Positions 1 to 5,944 of a DNA stretch of 5,944 bases are shown here, piece after piece (within the stretch, counting starts at the first letter, position 1; the number at the start of each line of letters is the position of its first letter). The translations under genes and the position numbers were made by a program. The DNA comes from Acidobacteriota bacterium (GTDB lineage Bacteria > Actinomycetota > Acidimicrobiia > Acidimicrobiales > UBA8190), in assembly GCA_028872975.1 (NCBI GenBank), contig JAGWNV010000171.1, positions 1-5,944 on the forward strand, written 5' to 3'. The notes beneath the pieces were generated by a model. That model was not told the DNA's origin. It ran no database searches and was given only the letters and a program-made list of their open reading frames with translations.

Positions 1-648
1 TGGGTGATCGAGAAGGGGTCGGCCGCCTTCACGGCGCTGGGCGCCGGCCGCTCCACCGGCACCCGGCTGTTCGCCCTGTCGGGCCACGTCGAGCGCCCGG
101 GCGTCTACGAGGTGGAGATGGTGAAGACCACCTTCCGGGACCTCGTCTTCGACCCCTCCCTCGGCGGCGGCGTGCCGGGCGGCCGGCAGGTGAAGGCCAT
201 CATCCCCGGGGGCGTCTCGGCGCCCTGGTTCGGTCCCGACCAGCTCGATCTCCCCCTCGGCCAGGACGAGGTGGCCGAGCAGGGGTCGATGCTCGGCTCG
301 GGGTCGGTGGTCGTCATGGACGACACCACCTGCGCCGTGCGGGCCGCCTGGCGGATCACCCGGTTCTTCCGCCGGGAGTCCTGCGGCCAGTGCACCCCGT
401 GCCGGGAGGGGAGCGGCTGGCTCGAGCGGGTCCTGCGGCGCATCGAGGAGGGGGCAGGGCGCGAGAGCGACCTGGACCTGCTCATGGACGTCTGCGACAA
501 CCTCGCCCCGGGGGTGAGCTGGCCGCCGCAGCAGACGACCATCTGCGTGCTCGGCCCCTCGATCCCGTCCTCCATCGCCTCGGGGATCCGGATGTTCCGC
601 GACGAGTTCCTCGTCCACGTGAAGGAGGGGGGGTGCCCCCATGGCTGA
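1..648 (+). CDS. nuoF: NADH-quinone oxidoreductase subunit F, C-terminal part (5' end outside window)
   Basis: This is the C-terminal 215 residues of NuoF, the FMN- and NADH-binding subunit at the tip of the cytoplasmic arm of complex I. Family members are usually about 430-450 residues, so roughly half is missing upstream, including the glycine-rich NADH/FMN-binding region. The frame is open from base 1, so the GTG at position 4 is an internal Val codon and not a start. The first part, LFALSGHVERPGVYEVEM onward, matches the SLBB (beta-grasp) domain. The signature ESCGQCTPCREG follows, with cysteine codons at 382, 391 and 400; the fourth ligand of the N3 [4Fe-4S] cluster is the Cys of TTICVLG at 544. 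N3 accepts electrons from FMN and passes them towards NuoG. The gene ends at a TGA that overlaps the nuoG start by 8 nt. The sequence after the fourth cysteine (LGPS in place of the common LGD-type motif) is unusual but all four ligands are intact. The assignment is secure. Confidence 0.96.
   Translation, partial: WVIEKGSAAFTALGAGRSTGTRLFALSGHVERPGVYEVEMVKTTFRDLVFDPSLGGGVPGGRQVKAIIPGGVSAPWFGPDQLDLPLGQDEVAEQGSMLGSGSVVVMDDTTCAVRAAWRITRFFRRESCGQCTPCREGSGWLERVLRRIEEGAGRESDLDLLMDVCDNLAPGVSWPPQQTTICVLGPSIPSSIASGIRMFRDEFLVHVKEGGCPHG
622..628 (+). promoter_or_regulatory. Shine-Dalgarno sequence for nuoG
   Basis: AAGGAGG lies inside the last codons of nuoF, 12 nt before the ATG of nuoG. The match to the anti-SD is strong but the spacing is on the long side. 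It is followed directly by more G residues, giving an uninterrupted run of seven G at 627-633, so other pairing registers closer to the start are possible. It supports the ATG at 641 over the in-frame GTG at 704, which has no comparable site upstream. Confidence 0.75.
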
Positions 649-3367
649 CCCCACCGTCACCTCCCACCACGGCATCGCCCCCCGGTCCGAGCCCGGCGCC
701 ACCGTGCAGCTCACCATCGACGGGGTGGGGGTCACGGCGCCGGCCGGGCAGTTCCTCATCGCCGCCGCCGAGGACGCCGGCGTCTTCGTCCCGCGCTTCT
801 GCTACCACCCCCGGATGAAGCCCGTCGGCATGTGCCGGATGTGCCTGGTGGAGGTGAGCGGCCCCCGGGGCGCCACCCTCCAGCCCGCCTGCTACGTCCC
901 GGTGGCCGAGGGGATGGAGGTGGTGACCACCTCGGAGAAGGTCCGCAAGGCCCAGGACGGGGTGCTCGAGTTCCTCCTCGTCAACCACCCCCTCGACTGC
1001 CCGGTGTGCGACAAGGGCGGGGAGTGCCCGCTCCAGGACCAGACCCTCGCCTACGGCCCCGGCGAGAGCCGGTTCGTGGAGGAGAAGCGGCACTGGGCCA
1101 AGCCCATCTCGCTGTCGGAGCTCGTCCTCTTGGACCGCGAGCGCTGCATCCAGTGCGGGCGCTGCGTGCGGTTCGCGGCGGAGATCGCCGGCGAGGCGCA
1201 GATCGACTTCCTCTCCCGGGGCGACGCCGTCGAGGTGAACGTCTTCGAGGACCACGCCTTCAGCTCCTACTTCAGCGGCAACACCGTGCAGATCTGCCCG
1301 GTGGGGGCCCTCACGGCCGCCCCGTACCGGTTCACGGCGCGTCCGTGGGACCTCGACCAGGTGGAGTCCACCTGCACGACGTGTGCCTTCGGCTGCCGGG
1401 TGGCGGTGCAGTCGTCGGCCAACCGGGTGACGCGGCTGCTCGGCATCGACACCGACCCCGTCAACCAGAGCTGGCTGTGCGACAAGGGCCGCTTCGCCTA
1501 CGAGGCGGTGAACTCCGGGGACCGGCTCACCGAGCCGCTCCTGCGGCGCAGCCGGGACGGGGACCTCGAGCCGGCGACGTGGGCCGAAGCGCTGGCCGAG
1601 GTGGCCCGGCGGCTGTCGGCGGTGCGCGACGCCCAGGGCCCCGACGCCATCGGCGTGATCGGTGGGGCCCGGCTGTCCAACGAGGACGCCTACGCCTGGA
1701 CCAAGCTGGCCAAGGGGGTCCTCGGCACCGACAACGTCGACGCCCAGCTCGGCGACGGGCTGCCCGCCGAGCTCGTGCTGGGCCTGCCCCGGGCCACCGT
1801 CGACGAGGCCTGCCGGGCGTCGTGCGTGGTCACGCTGTCGGGCGACCTGCGCGAGGAGCTGCCGGTGCTCTTCCTGCGCCTGCGGGGCGCGGCCGACGCC
1901 GGCCAGACGCGGCTCGTGGAGCTCTGCCACCGGTCCGGCCCGCTGAGCGCCCTGACCGCCGCCTCGGTCGTGGTCCGCCCCGGAGAGCTGGCCGGCGCCG
2001 TCGAGGCCCTCGTGGCCGGCCCGGGGGCGGCACCGGCCACCCTCGACGCCGGGGCCCTCGGGGCCGCCCGGGCCGCCCTGTCGGCGGCCGGCGAGGGGGG
2101 CGAGGGCGTGGTGGTGGTGCTGGGCCGGCCGTCGCTCGCCGAGCACGAGACGGTGGTGGCCAACGCCGCCCTGGCCCTCGCCGCCGCCCTGCCGGGGGCC
2201 CGGTTCCTCCCGGCGCTGCGGCGGGGCAACGTCATGGGCGCCCTCGAGATGGGGATGGCGCCCGGGCTCCTGCCCGGCCGGGTGCGCCTCGAGGACGGGG
2301 GCGAGGCCCTGGCCGCCGCCTGGGGCGCCGTGCCGGCGGCACGCGGGCGCGACACGGCCGGCATGCTCCGGGCCCTGGCCGCCGGCGAGATGCGGGCGCT
2401 CGTGCTCGTGGGCGCCGACGTCCTCGGCGACTTCCCCGACCGGCGGCTGGCCGCCGACGCCCTCGGGGCCGCCGAGCTGGTGGTGGCCGTCGACACCTTC
2501 CTCTCGTCGTCCTCGGCGCACGCCGACGTGGTGCTGCCCGCAGCGGGGCCCCACGAGCGCAGCGGCAGCACGACGAACGTGGAGAGCCGGGTCACCCGCC
2601 TGGGCCAGAAGCTGGTGGCGCCGGGCCAGAGCTGGCCGGACTGGATGGTGGCCTCCGAGCTCGCCGCCCGGCTGGGCGGGGACCTGGGGGCGACGAGCGT
2701 GGGCGAGCTGTGGGACGAGGCCGAGCGCCTGGCCCCGTCGCTGGCGGGGTGCACCCGGGCCGTGCTCGACAGCGACGCCGGCCGAGACGGCGTGGTGGTG
2801 CCGCTCCGGCGCGCCGGCGTGGGACTGCCGTCGCTGCGCCCCAGCCGTCGCATCGACCCCATCGCCACACCGGGGATCGAGGCCGTCGAGCGCCAGGGGG
2901 CACCGCCGCGGGCCGGGCTGGCCGAGCGGGTCGGCGGCGACGAGGCCCCGGGGGCACCGGCGGGCCGGACGGCGGCCCCGCCTCCCGCCTCCGTCGGGCT
3001 CCCCACCGGGTTCGCCGGGCCCGAGGTGGCGCCGGCGTCGCCGGGAAGCCTCCGCCTCGTGACGGCCCGGCGGCTCTACGACGACGGCGCCCTCGTCGAG
3101 GCCTCGGAGTCGCTCACCGCCCTGGCCGGGCCGGCGGTGGCGCTGCTGCACCCCGACGAGCTCCGGCGCGCCGGCGTCGCCGAGGGGGGCCGGCTGCGGC
3201 TTCGGTCGGGTCGCGGCGAGCTCCTGGTCGACGCCGTGGCCGACCCGGGGGTGCCGCCGGGGGTGGTGCAGGTGCCGTTCAACCTGGACGGGGGCGACGG
3301 GAGCGGCGCCTCGGCCCTCGTCGACGCCGGGGCGGCGGTGACCGACGTGACGGTGGAGGCGCCGTGA
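641..3367 (+). CDS. nuoG: NADH-quinone oxidoreductase subunit G (iron-sulfur, long form with N7 ligands)
   Basis: NuoG is the large iron-sulfur subunit of the peripheral arm, carrying electrons from NuoF/NuoE towards NuoI. The protein is 908 residues, about the length of E. coli NuoG. Residues 21-95 form a plant-type [2Fe-2S] ferredoxin fold with N1b ligands C54, C65, C68 and C84. The His-Cys3 N5 site is H116, C120, C123 and C129 in NHPLDCPVCDKGGEC. N4 is bound by C169, C172, C175 and C219. A further set, C245, C248, C252 and C280 (ending in LCDKGRF), fits the off-path N7 cluster found in only some bacteria. Residues about 290-720 resemble the molybdopterin-oxidoreductase fold, which in this family is structural and carries no molybdenum cofactor. 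Residues about 737-802 are a Pro/Ala/Gly-rich linker, and about 803-908 look like the terminal dinucleotide-binding-type barrel domain. The start overlaps nuoF by 8 nt; the stop overlaps nuoH by 4 nt. The assignment is secure; the domain edges are estimates. Confidence 0.97.
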   Translation: MADPTVTSHHGIAPRSEPGATVQLTIDGVGVTAPAGQFLIAAAEDAGVFVPRFCYHPRMKPVGMCRMCLVEVSGPRGATLQPACYVPVAEGMEVVTTSEKVRKAQDGVLEFLLVNHPLDCPVCDKGGECPLQDQTLAYGPGESRFVEEKRHWAKPISLSELVLLDRERCIQCGRCVRFAAEIAGEAQIDFLSRGDAVEVNVFEDHAFSSYFSGNTVQICPVGALTAAPYRFTARPWDLDQVESTCTTCAFGCRVAVQSSANRVTRLLGIDTDPVNQSWLCDKGRFAYEAVNSGDRLTEPLLRRSRDGDLEPATWAEALAEVARRLSAVRDAQGPDAIGVIGGARLSNEDAYAWTKLAKGVLGTDNVDAQLGDGLPAELVLGLPRATVDEACRASCVVTLSGDLREELPVLFLRLRGAADAGQTRLVELCHRSGPLSALTAASVVVRPGELAGAVEALVAGPGAAPATLDAGALGAARAALSAAGEGGEGVVVVLGRPSLAEHETVVANAALALAAALPGARFLPALRRGNVMGALEMGMAPGLLPGRVRLEDGGEALAAAWGAVPAARGRDTAGMLRALAAGEMRALVLVGADVLGDFPDRRLAADALGAAELVVAVDTFLSSSSAHADVVLPAAGPHERSGSTTNVESRVTRLGQKLVAPGQSWPDWMVASELAARLGGDLGATSVGELWDEAERLAPSLAGCTRAVLDSDAGRDGVVVPLRRAGVGLPSLRPSRRIDPIATPGIEAVERQGAPPRAGLAERVGGDEAPGAPAGRTAAPPPASVGLPTGFAGPEVAPASPGSLRLVTARRLYDDGALVEASESLTALAGPAVALLHPDELRRAGVAEGGRLRLRSGRGELLVDAVADPGVPPGVVQVPFNLDGGDGSGASALVDAGAAVTDVTVEAP
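3355..3359 (+). promoter_or_regulatory. Shine-Dalgarno sequence for nuoH
   Basis: GGAGG sits in the last codons of nuoG, only 4 nt before the GTG start of nuoH. The short spacing, together with the GTGA overlap of start and stop, suggests that nuoH is translated mainly by ribosomes terminating on nuoG. The site supports a GTG start at 3364. No ATG in this frame lies near the expected N-terminus. Confidence 0.6.
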
Positions 3368-4539
3368 GCGCGGCCGTGGCGCACCTGGCCCTCGACCCCC
3401 TCTACGGCTCGGGGGTGCACTGGGCGGAGCTCCTCATCGCCGTCATCAAGGTGGTCGTCGCCTTCGGCGTCCTGCTCGTGTCGGTCATGCTCATGATCTG
3501 GTTCGAGCGCAAGGTGATCTCGGACATGCAGGCCCGGATCGGGCCCAACCGGGCCGGGCCCTTCGGGATCCTCCAGACCCTGGCCGACGGGATCAAGCTG
3601 TTCTTCAAGGAGGACCTCCTCCCCGAGCGGGCCGACCGGTTCGTGTTCAAGCTCGCCCCGTACCTGTCGCTGGTGCCGGCCTTCGTGGCCTTCTCCATCG
3701 TCCCCGTGGGCGGGATCGTGACCGTCGCCCACCACACCTTCGAGCTCCAGGTGGCCGACCCGCCCATCGGCATCCTCCTGCTGCTGGCCGTGTCGTCGAT
3801 CTCGGTGTACGGCGTGATGCTGGCCGGCTGGTCGTCGGGGTCGAAGTACCCGCTCCTCGGCTCGGTGCGGGCCTCGGCGCAGATGGTGTCCTACGAGGCC
3901 GCCCTCGGCATGACCGTGATCATGGTCGTGCTGCTCGGCCACTCGCTCTCCACTCGCGACATCGTCGTCGGCCAGTCCCACACCTTCTTCGCCAGCTGGA
4001 ACCTCATCCGCACCGGGGTGGTGCCGTTCTTCCTCTTCGTCGTGGCCATCACCGCCGAGCTCAACCGGCCGCCCTTCGACCTCGTCGAGGCCGAGCAGGA
4101 GCTGGTGGGGGGGTTCCACACCGAGTACGCCTCGATCCGCTTCGCCATGTTCTTCCTGGCCGAGTTCATGAACACCATCACGATGTCGGCCATCATCGTG
4201 ACGCTGTTCCTCGGCGGCCCCGACGGCCCCCGGTTCCACTTCGTGAGCTGGCTCTGGCCGATCCTGTGGTTCCTGGGCAAGACCCTTCTGTTCCTCTTCA
4301 CCTACGTCTGGTTCCGGGCCGCCCTGCCCCGGCTGCGCTACGACCAGCTCATGGACCTGGGCTGGAAGCTCCTCATCCCCCTGTCGCTGGGGTGGACGCT
4401 CGTGGTGGCCGCCTTCCTCGTGAGCGGCTGGTGGGGCGTGGGAGTGATCGTGGCGCTGTTCGTGGCCGGGGGACTGCTGGCCCGGTCCGTGCACGTGGGC
4501 ACGGCCCGGCGCCGCGAGCTCGGGGAGGAGCTGGCCTGA
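3364..4539 (+). CDS. nuoH: NADH-quinone oxidoreductase subunit H
   Basis: NuoH (ND1/Nqo8 family) is the membrane subunit at the base of the peripheral arm; it forms part of the quinone chamber and links quinone reduction to proton pumping. The protein is 391 residues with a GTG start. Family hallmarks are visible: WFERKV at 46-51, QARIGPNRAGPFG at 56-68, DGIKLFFKED at 75-84, the loop GSKYPLLGSVRASAQMVSYE at 159-178, and NRPPFDLVEAEQELVGGF at 234-251 followed by HTEY. Hydrophobic segments lie at about 22-45, 95-118, 133-157, 178-194, 212-231, 258-284, 297-318 and 332-353, with another at about 355-374. The reading frame stays open far upstream, to before position 832, but that part is only an out-of-frame reading of nuoG; the true start is fixed by the GTGA overlap with nuoG, the nearby GGAGG and the start of NuoH similarity. 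The protein is about 60 residues longer than E. coli NuoH, mostly at the C-terminus, as in other actinobacterial versions. The last A of the stop codon is the first base of nuoI. Confidence 0.96.
   Translation: MSAAVAHLALDPLYGSGVHWAELLIAVIKVVVAFGVLLVSVMLMIWFERKVISDMQARIGPNRAGPFGILQTLADGIKLFFKEDLLPERADRFVFKLAPYLSLVPAFVAFSIVPVGGIVTVAHHTFELQVADPPIGILLLLAVSSISVYGVMLAGWSSGSKYPLLGSVRASAQMVSYEAALGMTVIMVVLLGHSLSTRDIVVGQSHTFFASWNLIRTGVVPFFLFVVAITAELNRPPFDLVEAEQELVGGFHTEYASIRFAMFFLAEFMNTITMSAIIVTLFLGGPDGPRFHFVSWLWPILWFLGKTLLFLFTYVWFRAALPRLRYDQLMDLGWKLLIPLSLGWTLVVAAFLVSGWWGVGVIVALFVAGGLLARSVHVGTARRRELGEELA
4522..4530 (+). promoter_or_regulatory. Shine-Dalgarno sequence for nuoI
   Basis: GGGGAGGAG lies within the last codons of nuoH (the Gly-Glu-Glu codons), with 8 nt to the nuoI ATG. 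Spacing and sequence are close to ideal. With the TGATG stop-start overlap at 4537-4541 this supports coupled translation and fixes the nuoI start. Confidence 0.75.
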
Positions 4540-5327
4540 TGGGACTGCGCGAGACCCTGAAGGAGGAGCTGAGCTTCCTGGGCGGCTTCAAGGTCACCCT
4601 CGAGCAGATGCGGCGGTCCAGGGTGACCTGGCAGTACCCGCTCGAGAAGAAGCCGAAGCCCATCCGCCAGCACGGCCGGCACGTCCTCAACCGCTACGAG
4701 GACGGCATGGAGAAGTGCATCGGCTGCGAGCTGTGCGCCGGGGTGTGCCCGGCCGACTGCATCTACGTCCGGGGTGCCGACAACCCCGAGGCCGACCCCG
4801 TCTCCCCCGGGGAGCGCTACGGGTTCGTCTACGAGATCAACTACCTGCGGTGCATCCACTGCGACATGTGCGTCGAGGCGTGCCCGACCGAGGCCATCAC
4901 CGAGTCGAAGATGTTCGAGTTCTCCTTCACCAACCGGGCCGACGCCATCTACACCAAGGCCGAGCTGGTCGTCGACGACGAGGGCCGGCCCCGCCGTCTC
5001 CCGTGGGAGGACTGGCGGCCCGGCGACGACGACCACACCTCGGCCTGGATGCGGGCCACCTCGCCGTCGGGGTCGGCCGAGTACGAGGGGCGGGTCCAGT
5101 GGTCGGGCGAGCTCGGCTACGGGGTGCGAGCTCCCGAGGGCGGCCAGAGCGGCCGGCGTGACGACGAGGCCACCGGCATCCGGTCGCTGCGCGACGTCCT
5201 CAGCCTCCACCTCGACGACGACGAGCGGACCGACGAGCAGCGCGGCGTGCAGGGGGCGCTGCGCCGGCTGCGCCACCGGGTGGAGCTGCAGAAGAAGCTC
5301 CTCTCGCCGCGGCGGAAGGACGCCTGA
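4539..5327 (+). CDS. nuoI: NADH-quinone oxidoreductase subunit I with long C-terminal extension
   Basis: NuoI is the 8-iron ferredoxin-like subunit (TYKY in mitochondria) that passes electrons from NuoG to the terminal cluster N2 in NuoB. The protein is 262 residues. The N-terminal stretch (about 1-45) is basic and amphipathic, as expected for the part that lies on the membrane next to NuoH. Two ferredoxin motifs follow: C60, C63, C66 and C70 (CIGCELCAGVCP), and C105, C108, C111 and C115 (CIHCDMCVEACP). By family precedent N6a uses C60, C63, C66 and C115, and N6b uses C70, C105, C108 and C111. The conserved core ends near residue 146. The remaining 115 or so residues are a polar, strongly charged tail with no cysteine: a Trp-rich acidic part (LPWEDWRPGDDD, about 154-165), a Gly/Ser-rich middle, and a probably helical end with DDDE then RRLRHR. 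E. coli NuoI is only about 180 residues. The ATG overlaps the nuoH stop by one base. The core assignment is secure; the role of the tail is unknown. Confidence 0.96.
   Translation: MGLRETLKEELSFLGGFKVTLEQMRRSRVTWQYPLEKKPKPIRQHGRHVLNRYEDGMEKCIGCELCAGVCPADCIYVRGADNPEADPVSPGERYGFVYEINYLRCIHCDMCVEACPTEAITESKMFEFSFTNRADAIYTKAELVVDDEGRPRRLPWEDWRPGDDDHTSAWMRATSPSGSAEYEGRVQWSGELGYGVRAPEGGQSGRRDDEATGIRSLRDVLSLHLDDDERTDEQRGVQGALRRLRHRVELQKKLLSPRRKDA
5314..5320 (+). promoter_or_regulatory. Shine-Dalgarno sequence for nuoJ
   Basis: GGAAGGA lies in the last codons of nuoI, 9 nt before the GTG at 5330. It favours that GTG over the next in-frame GTG at 5363, which is preceded by a pyrimidine-rich stretch with no such site. 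Confidence 0.65.
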
Positions 5328-5329
5328 CG

Positions 5330-5944
5330 GTGCCGGCGCTCCTCGCCCCCTTCGCCGCCACCGTGGGCGCGGTGGACGTGACGGTCTTCGTGGTGGCGGC
5401 CGCCATCATCCTCTCGGGCGCCTTCGGCGTGGTGCTGGCCCGCAACCCCGTCCACGCCGCGCTCATGCTGGTGATGACGCTCTTCGGGGTGGCGGTGCTC
5501 TTCATCGAGCAGGACGCCAACTTCCTCGCCGCCGTCCAGGTGATCGTCTACGCCGGGGCCATCGTGGTGCTGTTCCTCTTCGTCATCATGTTCCTGGGCG
5601 TCGACCGCCTCGAGAACCTGGCCGACGAGCCCCTGCCCGCCCAGCGGCCGCTGGCCGTCGTGCTCGTGGCGCTGGGCCTGGCCGGCCTGGTCGTCCTCGG
5701 CGTCGAGGCCAAATGGTCGACGGGGGCCCACTCGGTGGCCGGCGCCGCCCGGGGCCAGCCCGGCGGCGACGTCGCCGCGCTCGGGCGGGCCGTGTTCACC
5801 ACCTACCTGTTCCCCTTCGAGGCCACCGCCGCCCTCCTCGTCATCGCCGTGGTGGGGGCGGTGATCCTGGCCCGGCGGCCGGCCCGGGGCCTGGGCGGTC
5901 CGTCCGCGCCCGACGGGGACGGCGACGGCGAGGCGGAGCTCGAC
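5330..5944 (+). CDS. nuoJ: NADH-quinone oxidoreductase subunit J (3' end outside window)
   Basis: NuoJ (ND6/Nqo10 family) is a small membrane subunit whose third helix changes conformation and helps to couple quinone reduction to proton pumping. The frame starts at a GTG 2 nt after the nuoI stop and stays open through the last base, giving 205 residues without a stop. The family signature is clear: NPVHAALMLVMTLFGVAVLFIEQDANFLAAVQVIVYAGAIVVLFLFVIMFLG is spread over residues 39-90, including the E60 region and the YAGAIVVLFLFVIM helix with its helix-disrupting glycine. The later YLFPFEATAALLVIAVVGAVIL segment (159-180) matches the usual final helix, YxxPFE-type. Hydrophobic segments are at about 17-36, 42-58, 66-90, 107-125 and 163-181, giving the expected five. 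After the last helix comes an Arg/Pro/Gly and then Asp/Glu-rich tail that runs off the window, so the C-terminal extension is of unknown length. nuoK would be expected next. Confidence 0.94.
   Translation, partial: MPALLAPFAATVGAVDVTVFVVAAAIILSGAFGVVLARNPVHAALMLVMTLFGVAVLFIEQDANFLAAVQVIVYAGAIVVLFLFVIMFLGVDRLENLADEPLPAQRPLAVVLVALGLAGLVVLGVEAKWSTGAHSVAGAARGQPGGDVAALGRAVFTTYLFPFEATAALLVIAVVGAVILARRPARGLGGPSAPDGDGDGEAELD

Noticed and set aside
627..640. G-rich/C-rich inverted repeat considered as an intrinsic terminator between nuoF and nuoG.
   Set aside because: The stem is at most about four pairs, there is no T-tract after it, and it lies inside overlapping coding sequence in the middle of an operon.
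1511..2800. Possible catalytic molybdoenzyme activity of the NuoG C-terminal half.
   Set aside because: This domain is a standard part of NuoG and is known to be cofactor-free in characterised complex I. I saw no clear molybdenum-ligand Cys, Sec or Ser motif that would argue otherwise.
482..3151. Antisense open frame of 889 codons on the - strand opposite nuoF and nuoG.
   Set aside because: Long antisense frames are expected in very GC-rich coding DNA because stop codons are rare in the frame facing G/C third positions. The translation is low-complexity (Gly, Arg, His, Pro-rich) with no recognisable motif, while the + strand carries an unmistakable NuoG.
832..3363. Upstream continuation of the nuoH frame, which could be read as a 1235-residue fusion protein.
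   Set aside because: The part before 3364 translates to Arg/Gly/Pro-rich nonsense out of frame with nuoG. NuoH similarity begins only after the GTG at 3364, which has its own GGAGG and overlaps the nuoG stop.
3076..4494. Antisense open frame of 472 codons opposite nuoH, rich in His, Glu and Asp.
   Set aside because: The His/Glu/Asp richness is what results from reading hydrophobic membrane-protein codons in reverse complement. No motif or plausible ribosome site was seen.
4266..4538. Upstream continuation of the nuoI frame as an N-terminal extension of NuoI.
   Set aside because: It is an out-of-frame reading of nuoH with no family similarity. The ATG at 4539 has a good Shine-Dalgarno and gives a normal NuoI N-terminus.

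Overview
The window is an internal slice of a nuo operon, which encodes the proton-pumping NADH:quinone oxidoreductase (respiratory complex I). All genes are on the + strand in the canonical order nuoF (3' half only), nuoG, nuoH, nuoI, nuoJ (open at the right edge). The DNA is very GC-rich, with third codon positions almost all G or C. Actinobacterial-type features include the NuoH loop reading NRPPFDLVEAEQELVGGF, a NuoH longer than the E. coli protein, and a NuoI with a long C-terminal tail. I infer a high-GC actinobacterium, possibly a deep lineage such as Acidimicrobiia. That placement is inference; no rRNA or other taxonomic marker is present.

Layout: positions 1-648 hold the C-terminal half of NuoF (SLBB domain and the N3 iron-sulfur domain). 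Positions 641-3367 encode a full NuoG of 908 residues with ligands for N1b, N5, N4 and the optional N7 cluster, followed by a molybdopterin-oxidoreductase-type fold. Positions 3364-4539 encode NuoH, 391 residues, the membrane subunit at the quinone site. Positions 4539-5327 encode NuoI, 262 residues, with clusters N6a and N6b plus a tail of about 115 residues. Positions 5330-5944 encode at least 205 residues of NuoJ.

The genes are packed without intergenic space: overlaps of 8, 4 and 1 nt and then a 2-nt gap. Each start has a purine-rich Shine-Dalgarno sequence inside the preceding gene, which points to one polycistronic mRNA with translational coupling. No promoter, terminator, RNA gene, mobile element, repeat array or CRISPR is visible, and no stretch over 2 nt lacks a gene. 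Functionally, electrons enter at NuoE/NuoF (FMN, N3), pass through NuoG (N1b, N4, N5), go on to NuoI (N6a, N6b) and reach quinone at the NuoB/NuoD/NuoH interface; NuoH and NuoJ belong to the proton-translocating membrane arm.

I found no undescribed system. This is a conserved housekeeping operon. The points worth a second look are lineage-specific elaborations: the NuoI tail, an extra hydrophobic segment at the NuoH C-terminus, the low-complexity linker in NuoG, an unusual context for the fourth N3 cysteine in NuoF, and a G7 tract at the nuoF-nuoG junction.
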